From Pseudomonas fragi (GTDB lineage Bacteria > Pseudomonadota > Gammaproteobacteria > Pseudomonadales > Pseudomonadaceae): a stretch of DNA of 64,000 bases. The stretch covers positions 744,001 through 808,000 of the forward strand of contig NZ_CP104861.1 in the NCBI RefSeq assembly GCF_025426255.1, in the 5' to 3' direction. Position 1 is the first letter of the stretch. Every line of letters begins with the position of its first letter. Made by a program: the position numbers and the translations under genes. A model generated the notes under the pieces. It saw only the letters and a list, made by a program, of their open reading frames with translations, was not told the origin of the DNA and ran no database searches. Positions 41,569-50,837 of the stretch are shown here, piece after piece.

Positions 41569-43872
41569 TTAGAAGTGGAAGCTGGTGGTCAACAAGGCTG
41601 TACGGCCTGCTGCCTGGCTGGCGAAGTGCGCAGCATAGGCTTTGTCGTAGTAGGTCTTGTCGGTCAGGTTCTGTACGTTCAGTTGTAGATCGATGTTTTT
41701 GGTCAGCTTGTAGCTGGCCATTGCGTCGTAGCGGGTATAGGCCGGGACGTAAACGGTGTTGGCGGTGTCGCCGTACACTTCGTCAACATAGAACGCACCG
41801 CCGCCGATGGTCAGCTTTGGCATCACTTCATAAGTTGTCCACAGGCTGAAGCTGTTTTTCGGGGTGTTTGGCATTTCGTTGCCTTTGTCCGACACGGCAG
41901 TGGTATTGATACTGCCGTTACGGTTGCCTTTTTGGCCTGGATCAACCAGCTCGCTCTTCAGGTAGCTGTAGCCTGCAAACACTTGCCATTTTTCGGTGAT
42001 CTTGCCGCTGGCCGACAATTCCAGACCGTCAACGCGGGACTCACCGGCGTTTTGGTAGGTGAACGAGTCAGTCAGGACGCGGGTGTTTTTCTTCTCGGTA
42101 CGGAATATCGCAGCCGTCAGCGACAGGCGATCGTGGAACACATCCCACTTGGTGCCCAGCTCGTAGTTAACGGTTTCTTCCGGCTTCAGGTCGCTGGTAA
42201 TGTTGCTGCCCTGGGCAATCAGACCGTTGCCTTCAGCGCCTTCACCCACAATGCCACCTGGTGGGGAAGCTGATGTCGCGTAGGAAACGTAAACGCTACC
42301 GTTATCCAGCGGCTTCCAGACCAGACCGGTCTGCCAGTTGAAGAAGTTGCTGTCGTTGGAGGCTTTGGTGCGGCCGGTTGCAGCGTTGGTGTTGGCTGTG
42401 GTGCTGAACGCGTCATAACGCAGACCGGCGTTCAACAGCCATTTTGGATCAAGTTCGATCGTGTCGAACACGTAAGCCGCCTTGGTCACGCCAACGGTGT
42501 TGGTGCCGTAGTAGTTGCGCGCTTCAGTACCGGTCCAAACGTCATTCGGATTAGGGTTGGACAGCGAGGTGCACTGGCCACCGCTGTTGCCGACTTTGTC
42601 CGGTGTGCAGTTAGGGTTGCTGTTCGGGGAGACGGTATAGCCGCTGGCCCGGGTTTCTTCACGGGTGAACTCGACACCTGTGGAATAGGTGTTCTTGAAG
42701 CCCATGACCTGGAAGTTACCAAACAGATCGGTCTGGTTGGTGGTGGTTTCGGTAGTCGAAACACGGGTGTTGGCTCGACGCCACACGGTGCCGTACTGGT
42801 TAACGTTGTGCTGGCTATCGTCTGGCTGGGTCAGGATGTAGTCCTGGCCGGTGTTGCCGTGACGGAAAGTGTTCTTCAGGGTCATCGCGTCGCTGAAGTC
42901 ATGCTCGAACGAGATGGTGCTGATGTCGACGCGGGTTTTGCGGAAGTCACGGTCTTTCAAACCGTAAAAGTTGCTGCTGTCACCGCCATCGGTTGGCTTG
43001 TCGTGACCATGAACAGCTGTTTTTGAGCTGTTGCTGTAGCCATACGGAATGCCCGAGTCCGGCAGATCGTTGCTTTCCAGGTGGTAGTAGCTGACGTTCA
43101 GGCGGTTTTCAGTGCCCAGGCCGAAGGTCAGCGATGGCGCAACGCCCCAGCGGTCGTAGTTGACCGCATCACGGCCCGAGACATTCTGCTCGTGGCTCAT
43201 CAGGTTCAGGCGGAACGCAGCGGTGTCCAGGAACTGACGGTTTACATCCACGGTGTAGCGACGGGTCTGGTCGGAGCCGTAGGTGAAACCACCGTTGGTG
43301 AAGTCACCCAGCTTAGGGGCCTTGCTCACCATGTTCAGGCTGCCGCCTGCCGAGCCACGACCACCAAAGGAGGAGTTCGGGCCTTTGCTGACTTCGATCG
43401 ACTCGATGTCAAAAATTTCACGGGTCTGGCCGCCAGCGTCACGCACGCCGTCCAGGTACATATCGGCCTGAGCGTCAAAACCACGAATAAACGGACGGTC
43501 GCCCTGTGGGTTACCGCCTTCGCCTGCGCCGAAGGTGATACCCGGAACAGTGCGCAATGCGTCTTGTAACGAGGTGGCTGCGGTGTCTTGCAGCACCTGC
43601 TGAGGGATCACGGTGACGGAGCGCGGGGTGTCGACCAGAGGTGCGGTGTACTTCTGGGAGCTGGCTTTCTCGACCTGATACGACTTTTGATCTTGAGCCT
43701 CACCGGTAACAGTGGTCGCGCCAAGGGAAATACTGTTGCCCTGTACCTTGCTGTCAGTGCTTTCAGCAGCCTGAGCCATATGGGCTGCAGACGTCGCGGT
43801 GATAGCGACACCGATGGCTGAAGCCAGCAAACGCGGTGAGCTGACGGGTATTTTTAATTGTTGGCGCGACAT
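41569..43872 (-). CDS. piuA: TonB-dependent catecholate siderophore receptor PiuA
   Basis: I start at ATG 43872 (GAAGGGATC upstream), giving 767 residues; the longer frame to 43935 lacks a site. A signal peptide (SSPRLLASAIGVAITATSAAHMAQA) is followed by a plug domain with VDTPRSVTVIPQQVLQDTAATSLQDALRTVPG and FIRGFDAQADMYLDGVRD. The 22-strand barrel ends with the outer-membrane C-terminal Phe (LLTTSFHF). Homologues import ferric catecholate siderophores and admit siderophore-conjugated antibiotics such as cefiderocol. Divergent from piuC. Confidence 0.92.
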   Translation of the reverse strand: MSRQQLKIPVSSPRLLASAIGVAITATSAAHMAQAAESTDSKVQGNSISLGATTVTGEAQDQKSYQVEKASSQKYTAPLVDTPRSVTVIPQQVLQDTAATSLQDALRTVPGITFGAGEGGNPQGDRPFIRGFDAQADMYLDGVRDAGGQTREIFDIESIEVSKGPNSSFGGRGSAGGSLNMVSKAPKLGDFTNGGFTYGSDQTRRYTVDVNRQFLDTAAFRLNLMSHEQNVSGRDAVNYDRWGVAPSLTFGLGTENRLNVSYYHLESNDLPDSGIPYGYSNSSKTAVHGHDKPTDGGDSSNFYGLKDRDFRKTRVDISTISFEHDFSDAMTLKNTFRHGNTGQDYILTQPDDSQHNVNQYGTVWRRANTRVSTTETTTNQTDLFGNFQVMGFKNTYSTGVEFTREETRASGYTVSPNSNPNCTPDKVGNSGGQCTSLSNPNPNDVWTGTEARNYYGTNTVGVTKAAYVFDTIELDPKWLLNAGLRYDAFSTTANTNAATGRTKASNDSNFFNWQTGLVWKPLDNGSVYVSYATSASPPGGIVGEGAEGNGLIAQGSNITSDLKPEETVNYELGTKWDVFHDRLSLTAAIFRTEKKNTRVLTDSFTYQNAGESRVDGLELSASGKITEKWQVFAGYSYLKSELVDPGQKGNRNGSINTTAVSDKGNEMPNTPKNSFSLWTTYEVMPKLTIGGGAFYVDEVYGDTANTVYVPAYTRYDAMASYKLTKNIDLQLNVQNLTDKTYYDKAYAAHFASQAAGRTALLTTSFHF

Positions 43873-43927
43873 TTTAAGATCCCTTCCCCCAGAATTTGAG
43901 CCGCGAAATATAGTGCAAACAATTCTA

Positions 43928-43960
43928 GCTATCAATTGAGAGATATTACTATTTGCGCTA
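43928..43960 (-). promoter_or_regulatory. Possible Fur box upstream of piuA
   Basis: On the minus strand AGTAATATCTCTCAATTG aligns in about 10 of 19 positions with GATAATGATTCTCATTATC. The whole 217-base piuA/piuC gap is AT-rich compared with its neighbours, as expected for Fur control, but the match is weak. Confidence 0.35.
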
Positions 43961-44089
43961 AATTTACAATCTTTACAAATTCCCTTTACGGTTTTTTCAC
44001 ACTCGTTCGTCTATGGACCCTTAACAGGGTTTTACACATTCAATAAGAATCAATACCATTGCCATCCCTTTGCTATCAGGTATGGCGTC

Positions 44090-44770
44090 ATGTTGCTGCA
44101 TATCCCCGGCTTGTTTTCCCGTGATGAGGTGCAGCGTATTCGTGAGGCGCTGGAGCAGACAGAGTGGGCTGACGGCAAGATCACCGCAGGTTTTCAATCG
44201 GCCAAGGCCAAGCACAATCTGCAATTGCCCGAAGACCACCCGTTAGCCAAGGAAATTGGCGTAGCGATGATCGACAGGCTGTGGAAAAACCCGCAGTTCA
44301 TGTCAGCAGCGTTACCGCACAAAGTGTTCCCGCCGTTGGTGAACTGCTACACCGGTGGCGGCAGTTTCGACTTTCATATTGATAACGCCGTGCGCCAACC
44401 CAAAGGCAGCCCCGAACGGGTACGTACCGATCTTTCGGCAACCCTGTTTTTCAGCGATCCCGAGGACTATGACGGCGGCGAGCTGGTGATTCAGGACACC
44501 TACGGTGTGCAGCAGGTCAAGTTGCCTGCTGGCGATATGGTGCTGTACCCCGGCACCAGTTTGCACAAGGTTAATGCCGTCACCCGTGGGGCACGCTTCG
44601 CATCGTTTTTCTGGACCCAAAGCCTGGTGCGCGAAGATAGCCAGCGCACCTTGCTGTTTGAGATGGATGGCGCGATTCAGCAACTGACCCGCGATGTACC
44701 CGATCATCCATCGCTGATCCAGCTCACCGGCACGTATCACAATCTATTGCGTCGCTGGGCTGAGGTGTAG
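44090..44770 (+). CDS. piuC: PKHD-type Fe(II)/2-oxoglutarate hydroxylase PiuC
   Basis: The product has 226 residues. The iron triad is His96, Asp98 (FDFHIDNAV) and His159 ([13 protein letters not shown]), with Arg169 positioned for 2-oxoglutarate. It fits the PiuC/YbiX family found next to piuA-type receptors. Its substrate is not established; it may modify a siderophore. The Sel1 gene follows after two bases. Confidence 0.92.
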   Translation: MLLHIPGLFSRDEVQRIREALEQTEWADGKITAGFQSAKAKHNLQLPEDHPLAKEIGVAMIDRLWKNPQFMSAALPHKVFPPLVNCYTGGGSFDFHIDNAVRQPKGSPERVRTDLSATLFFSDPEDYDGGELVIQDTYGVQQVKLPAGDMVLYPGTSLHKVNAVTRGARFASFFWTQSLVREDSQRTLLFEMDGAIQQLTRDVPDHPSLIQLTGTYHNLLRRWAEV

Positions 44771-44772
44771 CC

Positions 44773-45534
44773 ATGAGCTTTCAATTGCGCCGCGAAGAAG
44801 TTCTGGATGGCGACCAACTGAGCGCCATGCTGGTTGAGAACCCGGCGAAAGCGGCCCAGGCCATTTTACTGGCGGCCAAGCAAGGCATCGTCGATGGCCA
44901 GGCCTTGCTCGGGCAAATTCTGCTCGACGGCCAGGGTATTGCACGTGATCCCGTACTGGCCAAACGCTGGTTTCAGATTGCGGCCAATGGTGGGCACTTG
45001 ATGGCCCGCAACATGCTCGGCCGCTGCTGGGAGCATGGCTGGGGCGGGCCGGTGGACTGCACTCTGGCGAGCCTGGAGTATCGGCAGGCAGCAGAGGGCG
45101 GGCTGGATTGGGCGCTCTACAATTACGCCAATCTGCTGGCCACTGGTCGCGGTGTGGCACAAGACCAGGACGCGGCGTTCAAGTTGTACTGGGTGGCGGC
45201 GCAGGCGGGCCATGCCAAGTCGATGAACCTGGTGGGGCGTTACCTCGAAGCGGGCGTGCATTGCCCGGGCGATAAGCCTGCGGCGTGTTTTTGGTACGAG
45301 CGCTCAGCCCTTGGCGGTGATTTTCGTGGCCAGTTCAGCCATGCCTCGGTGTTGGCCGAGTCCGGCAATATCGATGAGGCGTTAATCTGGTTTGAGCGTG
45401 CACTTGCAGGCGGCAATCTGAATTTTTTACGGGTGAGCCGGGCAGCCCTGCTCGAGGCTCGCGAGCCTCGTGTCCAAGTCCTCAGCGATGCTTGGCAAGC
45501 GCGGATTAATGCGTTGCAGAGCAACAACTTCTGA
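44773..45534 (+). CDS. Sel1-repeat protein of the piu locus
   Basis: The product has 253 residues made of Sel1/TPR-like repeats of about 36 residues (GQALLGQILLDGQGIARDPVLAKRWFQIAANGG; ALYNYANLLATGRGVAQDQDAAFKLYWVAAQAG; SMNLVGRYLEAGVHCPGDKPAACFWYERSALGG). No signal peptide is visible. It is coupled to piuC and equivalent to the gene after piuC in P. aeruginosa. Probably a protein-binding adaptor; role unknown. Confidence 0.88.
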   Translation: MSFQLRREEVLDGDQLSAMLVENPAKAAQAILLAAKQGIVDGQALLGQILLDGQGIARDPVLAKRWFQIAANGGHLMARNMLGRCWEHGWGGPVDCTLASLEYRQAAEGGLDWALYNYANLLATGRGVAQDQDAAFKLYWVAAQAGHAKSMNLVGRYLEAGVHCPGDKPAACFWYERSALGGDFRGQFSHASVLAESGNIDEALIWFERALAGGNLNFLRVSRAALLEAREPRVQVLSDAWQARINALQSNNF

Positions 45535-45727
45535 TACTGATTACGCCGTGCGAGTAGTACTCGTACGCGGCTTTCAAGTGAGTCCGAGCGAGTGAGTATT
45601 TACTTCGGTAACTATTCATTTTTGCTTTTGTCATTGTCTTACATGTTGCAGAGCAATGTTGCAGTTGATTGAAGTCCTTTAAAGATTAATTCTGTTTGGG
45701 CAGGATAATTATTTAAAGGGAATTAAT

Positions 45728-46957
45728 ATGCAAGGTAGTGATTTCGCATTCAGTGAGAATATTGGCGAAGCCAGATCGCTGGAAAAAATGACTTCGTTGG
45801 AGGTCGCTGTACTTTTACCGTCACAGTATATTCAGGTGCTGGCCGGCAAGAGTGATGCTGCTGTTTCAAAAGATGAATTGGGCTTTATCATTCGGCGCAG
45901 TGATATACACAGTGTTCGTGCTTATGTTCGCGAGTCACGGGCATTGCCGGTTGACTACAACAAGATCGTGGAGTGGGTTGGGGGTAACACGGAAAGTGTG
46001 CCGGGCCTGGAACCTGCAAGCATTCAGGCGTTTCATCAACAAGTTGTACAGCACGCTGCTACATGGTCGCCACTGGAGCGTGATACAAAAGAGCTGAGTC
46101 GGCAACTTAACCGGTTCTCTGACAGTTTTATTACAACGGGTAACGGCATTATTGAGATCATCAATAGAGTCGAGTTCGAGCGATTTCTCACCGGTACGTT
46201 GAATGAGTTGACCGAGGAGGAAGAGGCCGAGTTGAAAGAAATCATTCTAAGTACAACAGAGCTTAGGGCAGTCGGGATTGTCAGGGATTACGTACTGCAG
46301 ATTAAAAAAGATACCGACTCGTATATTAAAAAGGCCTACGCCGTAGGCGCATTGGCGGCCGAGTTTGAGCGAGTGCTGTCGGACGAGTTGATTCACGAGG
46401 TTAACACCAAGCTTAAGGCCTATGCGCAGGCCGGGCTCTCCCAAGAGCGGGTAGCGTTGATCGCGCGTATCAAGGAACTGGACAGTGAAATTGAGCAGGT
46501 CATCAAGGACTACAAATCTCAGGTGTTGTATGGGCATTCAGGGATACTTATGGGGCCTATCGTTTTGGCGATCACGGGCGGGATATTTGGCGTAAAAGCC
46601 GAAGCTACTCGTGCCCGAAAAAACAAACTGATTGCTGCGCGGGATATCGCAAGGAAAGGCAGTCAGGAACAAGAGCGACTGGCCATTATGCTGGATGCCA
46701 CTCAGCAGCGTTTTGTTGATTTGCGCAGTCGTATGCTCGTGGCCGAGCAGGGAGCCAAGCAGTTGGCGCAAGTGTGGGGCTATATTGCCATTTATCTGGA
46801 TGAAGCCGCCGAGCAGCTGGAGGGTGTGGATAACCTCGCCCGACTCCATAAATTCAAACTTGATTTCGCCCAACTGTTAAATCCCTGGACGCGTGTTAAA
46901 GACTACAGCGTGCAGATATCCAATGCGTTTAATGAAATTATCAATGAGCGCTTTTGA
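45728..46957 (+). CDS. xaxA: Alpha-xenorhabdolysin-type binary toxin, subunit A
   Basis: The product has 409 residues, the XaxA length. It is almost all helical with long heptad-like stretches (about 115-270 and 295-360) around one hydrophobic segment SGILMGPIVLAITGGIFGV at 271-289, the expected membrane-inserting hairpin of this alpha-pore-forming family. There is no signal peptide. AAAGGGAATTAAT precedes the ATG. XaxA of Xenorhabdus binds the target membrane and activates XaxB to form a mixed pore (known for the family). Base composition is AT-richer than its neighbours. The stop is 17 bases before xaxB. Confidence 0.83.
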   Translation: MQGSDFAFSENIGEARSLEKMTSLEVAVLLPSQYIQVLAGKSDAAVSKDELGFIIRRSDIHSVRAYVRESRALPVDYNKIVEWVGGNTESVPGLEPASIQAFHQQVVQHAATWSPLERDTKELSRQLNRFSDSFITTGNGIIEIINRVEFERFLTGTLNELTEEEEAELKEIILSTTELRAVGIVRDYVLQIKKDTDSYIKKAYAVGALAAEFERVLSDELIHEVNTKLKAYAQAGLSQERVALIARIKELDSEIEQVIKDYKSQVLYGHSGILMGPIVLAITGGIFGVKAEATRARKNKLIAARDIARKGSQEQERLAIMLDATQQRFVDLRSRMLVAEQGAKQLAQVWGYIAIYLDEAAEQLEGVDNLARLHKFKLDFAQLLNPWTRVKDYSVQISNAFNEIINERF

Positions 46958-46974
46958 ATAAAGGGACTGAAATC

Positions 46975-47988
46975 ATGAATAGGGAAATTGGACTAATGGT
47001 TTACGAAAATCCTGATATGTCGGGTGTTTTTGCAGGGCTTAAAAAGTTCAATGCGGTGGCGGTTAATCGCGAATATGATTTTATCCCCTCATTGCAGGAA
47101 CGCTTGAGTCTGGCGGCCAGATGCTTGAGTCACAGTGCACGTGTAATTGTCGAACACGTACGCAGTCTTGATGTGAAAGTGGAAAATGCGGGGCTCGATG
47201 AACTGCTCGAACAGTGGGTTGCGATTCAGGCACACACCGAATTGACTGTGGAAGTGCAAAGCGCTGCGCTTAAAGTTCTGAATGATGCTTTTGCGCAGCG
47301 GGTAGGCCGTATCGCAAGTGCAGTCACCGCGGCCAAGGAGCAAATAGTATTGCGTGTCGAGGAGGGGGGTGGGCTAAACCTGGAACACTACTCCGATCCT
47401 TTGTTGGCTTATGACGCGGTCAGGCTCGAAGAACTGGAACAACAGGCTTTAACGTTGCAAGTGGAAGAAGATCGGTTGCGGGCAGATAAACAGGTTTTAG
47501 ATGCTGCTGTCGCCGTGTTGCAGTCCCGTACATGGTTGGAGCATGTACGGGACTTGCTGCCCACGGCCGAGCAAATACAGACGCTTGTCACCACAACCCA
47601 GGTGGGCAAAGTGGAGGCGGATGTTGTCACAGCGGCCATTGCACGTGTGGTGCAGTATCTGGGCTTTTTTGACGGTGGTTATCGGTTGTTTTCGCTGACT
47701 GTGGCACGCAATAAAATAACTGAAAAGTTATATGACCTGAGAGTGTTGCAAAACAAGAACAGGACGGATGCGCGGTCATTCAAGGAACGGGCAGAAAAAA
47801 TTCGCCGCCACACAGAACTGGTTGAGGCGCGGGCCTACTGGGTTGAAAACCTGAGGTTGGTTGCCCAAGGGCTGAGTGTGTTTTTGGCCAGGGTTCGTGC
47901 GACGACTGAAGTGAATGAACATTCGATGCTGCAAGCATCGGCAGAGCTGTCCGGGTTTCAGCGCTTCTTGCGGCGCATCAGTCGCTAG
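46975..47988 (+). CDS. xaxB: Alpha-xenorhabdolysin-type binary toxin, subunit B
   Basis: I use ATG 46975 rather than the overlapping TTG 46954; the product has 337 residues. It starts MNREIGLMVYENPDMSGVF, is helical (long coiled regions at 40-130 and 145-190) and has a moderately hydrophobic stretch VVTAAIARVVQYLGFFDGGYRLFSL at 217-241 that may insert into the membrane. No signal peptide. The pairing with xaxA, lengths and order match XaxAB, YaxAB and related Pseudomonas toxins. Whether it targets insects, eukaryotic predators or other cells cannot be read from the sequence. Confidence 0.8.
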   Translation: MNREIGLMVYENPDMSGVFAGLKKFNAVAVNREYDFIPSLQERLSLAARCLSHSARVIVEHVRSLDVKVENAGLDELLEQWVAIQAHTELTVEVQSAALKVLNDAFAQRVGRIASAVTAAKEQIVLRVEEGGGLNLEHYSDPLLAYDAVRLEELEQQALTLQVEEDRLRADKQVLDAAVAVLQSRTWLEHVRDLLPTAEQIQTLVTTTQVGKVEADVVTAAIARVVQYLGFFDGGYRLFSLTVARNKITEKLYDLRVLQNKNRTDARSFKERAEKIRRHTELVEARAYWVENLRLVAQGLSVFLARVRATTEVNEHSMLQASAELSGFQRFLRRISR

Positions 47989-47996
47989 CAACGAAT

Positions 47997-48028
47997 AACG
48001 CCCCCCGAACACTTGTCCGGAGGGCGTT
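47997..48028. terminator. Hairpin between xaxB and speC
   Basis: AACGCCC and GGGCGTT with an inner CCG/CGG pairing form a strong hairpin between the convergent genes; T's follow weakly (GCAGTTTT) on the plus strand. Confidence 0.6.
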
Positions 48029-48034
48029 GCAGTT

Positions 48035-49198
48035 TTACAGGTAGAACGACTTCAACGGCGGGAAGCCATTGAACTCAACAGCGCTGTAACTGGTGGTGTA
48101 GGCACCGGTCGACAACCAGTACAGGCGGTCACCGATGGCCAGGTTCAGTGGCAGGCCGTACTTGTAGTTTTCGTACATGATGTCGGCGCTGTCGCAGGTT
48201 GGACCGGCGATTACGACTTCTTCCATTTCACCTTTCTTTTCAGTCCAGATCGGGAACTTGATGGCTTCGTCCATGGTTTCGATCAGGCCAGAGAATTTGC
48301 CCACGTCGGTGTATACCCAACGCTCAACGGCGGTGCGCGACTTACGCGCAACCAGTACTACTTCGCTGACCAAAATACCGGCGTTGGCGATCAGCGAGCG
48401 GCCTGGCTCCAGGATGATTTCTGGCAGGTCGTCGCCGAAGTCTTCCTTGAGGAAACGGATGATTTCTTCGGCGTAAGTTTCCAGGCTGTTGGTACGGGTA
48501 ATGTAGTTGGCCGGGAAGCCGCCGCCCATGTTGATCAGCTTGAGGACGATGCCGTCTTCTTCTTTCAAACGTTCAAAGATCACTTTGACCTTGGCGATCG
48601 CGGCATCCCAAACGCTGATGTCGCGTTGCTGGGAGCCCACGTGGAACGAAATGCCGTAAGGCACCAGGCCCAGGTCGCGAGCCAGGATCAGCAGGTCCAT
48701 GGCCATGTCGGTCTGGCAGCCGAATTTGCGCGACAAAGGCCAGTCAGCAGTGGTCGAGCCTTCGGTCAGAATACGCACGTAGATTTTCGAACCCGGTGCA
48801 GCCTTGGCAATGTTGCGCAGGTCGGCTTCGGAGTCGGTGGAGAACAGGCGCACGCCTTTCTCGTAGAAATAACGGATGTCTTTGGATTTCTTGATGGTGT
48901 TGCCGTAGCTGATGCGATCCGGGCCAACGCCTTGGGCCATCACTTTGTCCAGTTCGTAGATCGACGCGATGTCGAAGTTCGAACCCTTGTCGCGCAGCAA
49001 GTCGATGATTTCGACGGCCGGGTTGGCTTTGACGGCGTAGTACACCTTGGCGAATTCGAAGCCTGCACGCAGGTCATCGTAAGCCTTGCTGATCATGGCG
49101 GTGTCGATCACCACGAACGGAGTTTCCTGGGTGTCAGCGAAAGCCTTCATTTTGTTGAAGGTATCGCGCGCGTAATAGTCTTCGATCTGAATCGACAT
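48035..49198 (-). CDS. speC: Ornithine decarboxylase (fold III, PLP-dependent)
   Basis: I start at ATG 49198 (CAGGAG upstream), giving 387 residues, the length of Pseudomonas SpeC. The PLP lysine is Lys57 in AKVYYAVKANP and the active-site cysteine is Cys335 in AGPTCDSADI; the HVGSQQRDISVWDAA and GGGFPANY segments are family motifs. It makes putrescine from ornithine and may also accept lysine. The N-terminal in-frame extension to 49306 is not conserved in appearance. Confidence 0.93.
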   Translation of the reverse strand: MSIQIEDYYARDTFNKMKAFADTQETPFVVIDTAMISKAYDDLRAGFEFAKVYYAVKANPAVEIIDLLRDKGSNFDIASIYELDKVMAQGVGPDRISYGNTIKKSKDIRYFYEKGVRLFSTDSEADLRNIAKAAPGSKIYVRILTEGSTTADWPLSRKFGCQTDMAMDLLILARDLGLVPYGISFHVGSQQRDISVWDAAIAKVKVIFERLKEEDGIVLKLINMGGGFPANYITRTNSLETYAEEIIRFLKEDFGDDLPEIILEPGRSLIANAGILVSEVVLVARKSRTAVERWVYTDVGKFSGLIETMDEAIKFPIWTEKKGEMEEVVIAGPTCDSADIMYENYKYGLPLNLAIGDRLYWLSTGAYTTSYSAVEFNGFPPLKSFYL

Positions 49199-49679
49199 GC
49201 GTGGGGACTCCTGTGGCAAACGTAAAAAATAAATGGGTGCAGCTGAACATCCTCCGTATCCCCACTTTGGTTCGCCTACTTCCCAAGGCATGTCCGCCGA
49301 AAGCAAATAAGGTAAATGGACCTTGCTGTCTCGTCGTCAGTACTTGAGCCGGATGGATCGTTTCCAGCATGAATGTTCGGCGCGAACTTTAGGGCGTGAG
49401 TGCGCTGAGATCAACAAAAAATGTCGCGTTTTTGTACGCGTTCGTCGTGGGGGCACTGACAGCTATATAAGTAACCGACAGTCATGACACTGAGGAGTTC
49501 GAACGGAGGGCTTTTGCGGGGGCGTGGAAGGTGAACACGACTGTGGGAACGAGCCTGCTCGCGAAGGTTTCAATAGCGTACGCGCTATCGTTAACGACCT
49601 TCGCGAGCGGGCTCGCTCCCACAGTCATACCACTTGCTTAAGTGAACAGCATTGGGGCTTGCCCCAGGCTTGTTGGCCG
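49199..49679. other. Gene-free region between the opu-type genes and speC
   Basis: 481 bases. Contains the speC promoter side (no convincing hexamers chosen), an AT-rich stretch (AGCTATATAAG at 49460-49470) and the REP pair at 49540-49625. No gene-like ORF is supported. Confidence 0.5.
49540..49625. repeat. REP pair, family B copy 4
   Basis: ACTGTGGGAACGAGCCTGCT at the left and GCGGGCTCGCTCCCACAGT at the right, with inner GCGAAGG/CCTTCGC and a small palindrome GCGTACGC in the centre: the whole element folds on itself almost completely. Confidence 0.92.
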
Positions 49680-50837
49680 TTACGCCAGCGCGATATCTGC
49701 TGGCGACACGATACTGGTCTTGGCCCCGCGCGAGCGGCCCGAGCTCAGGTAGGCGGCAATCGATTCCTGGGTCACTTCACCCTGGAACACACGCTCGGCG
49801 TCCATCACCGGCAACCACGAACGGTTGAACTCATACATGCGCGACAGCAGGATGCGCAAATGCTCTTCGGAGGCGGCTGTGGCGGTGAATTCGCGCAGGT
49901 ACTGGCCGCACGTACCGGTCTGGCGGTGCAGGTCGCGACGACGCACATAGCCCAGGGCCTTGTTGTCGGCGCAGGTGACCACAACGTAACGACGGTCGAG
50001 TTCGTCCATCAGTTCCAGCGCTTCACCCACCGGGGTTTCAGGGCTGACTGACGGCGCGTTGTCCGCTGCGTCTTCAGCTTTGACCAGCAGCAGGCGCTTG
50101 AGCGTGCTGTCCTGGCCCACGAAGTTGCTGACAAAGTCGTCGGCTGGGTGGGCGAGCAGGGTGTCGGGGTGATCCATCTGCAGCAGCTTGCCGCCACGGA
50201 AGATCGCAATCTTGTCACCCAACTTGATTGCTTCGTCGATGTCGTGACTGACCATGATTACGGTCTTGTTCAGCGCCCGCTGCATCTCGAAAAATTCGTT
50301 CTGGATCATCTCGCGGTTGATCGGGTCGACCGCGCCAAACGGTTCGTCCATTAATAGCAACGGTGCATCGGCGGCGAGGGCGCGAATCACCCCGATCCGC
50401 TGTTGCTGGCCGCCCGACAGTTCACGCGGGTAGCGATTGAGGTACTGCTTGGGTTCGAGCTTGATCATGCTCATCAGTTCACGAGCACGGTCATGGCACT
50501 TTTGCTTGTCCCAGCCAAGCAGGCGCGGGACGACGGTGATGTTCTCCTCGATGGTCATGTTGGGGAACAGACCAATTTGCTGGATTACATAACCGATATT
50601 GCGCCGCAGGGTTACCGGGTCGAGGTCGGTAGTGTCTTCGCCATTGATCAGGATTTTTCCGGAGGTGGGCTTGATCAGGCGGTTAATCATTTTCAGCGTG
50701 GTGCTTTTGCCGCAGCCCGAAGGCCCGAGGAATACGCAGATTTCGCCTTCGTTGACGGTCAGGCTTACCGAGTCCACGGCCTTTACGTCTTTGCCGTTGC
50801 TTTGGAAAGTTTTGCTGAGGTTTTGAAGTTCGATCAT
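49680..50837 (-). CDS. Quaternary amine ABC transporter ATP-binding protein (OpuCA type)
   Basis: Starting at ATG 50837 (AAGGACTGCTCAA upstream) the product has 385 residues. Walker A GPSGCGKST at 39-47, signature LSGGQQQR, Walker B LLLMDEPFGAVDP and then two C-terminal CBS domains (from about 255). This is the layout of OpuCA/ProV-like ATPases, which sense ionic strength. It energises the two permeases encoded upstream. Last gene of a four-gene operon; overlaps the 50834-51487 permease. Confidence 0.88.
   Translation of the reverse strand: MIELQNLSKTFQSNGKDVKAVDSVSLTVNEGEICVFLGPSGCGKSTTLKMINRLIKPTSGKILINGEDTTDLDPVTLRRNIGYVIQQIGLFPNMTIEENITVVPRLLGWDKQKCHDRARELMSMIKLEPKQYLNRYPRELSGGQQQRIGVIRALAADAPLLLMDEPFGAVDPINREMIQNEFFEMQRALNKTVIMVSHDIDEAIKLGDKIAIFRGGKLLQMDHPDTLLAHPADDFVSNFVGQDSTLKRLLLVKAEDAADNAPSVSPETPVGEALELMDELDRRYVVVTCADNKALGYVRRRDLHRQTGTCGQYLREFTATAASEEHLRILLSRMYEFNRSWLPVMDAERVFQGEVTQESIAAYLSSGRSRGAKTSIVSPADIALA

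Noticed and set aside
49134..49370. 78-codon ORF overlapping the start of speC
   Set aside because: It overlaps the speC coding start and its upstream region in another frame, with no ribosome site and no recognisable protein features.
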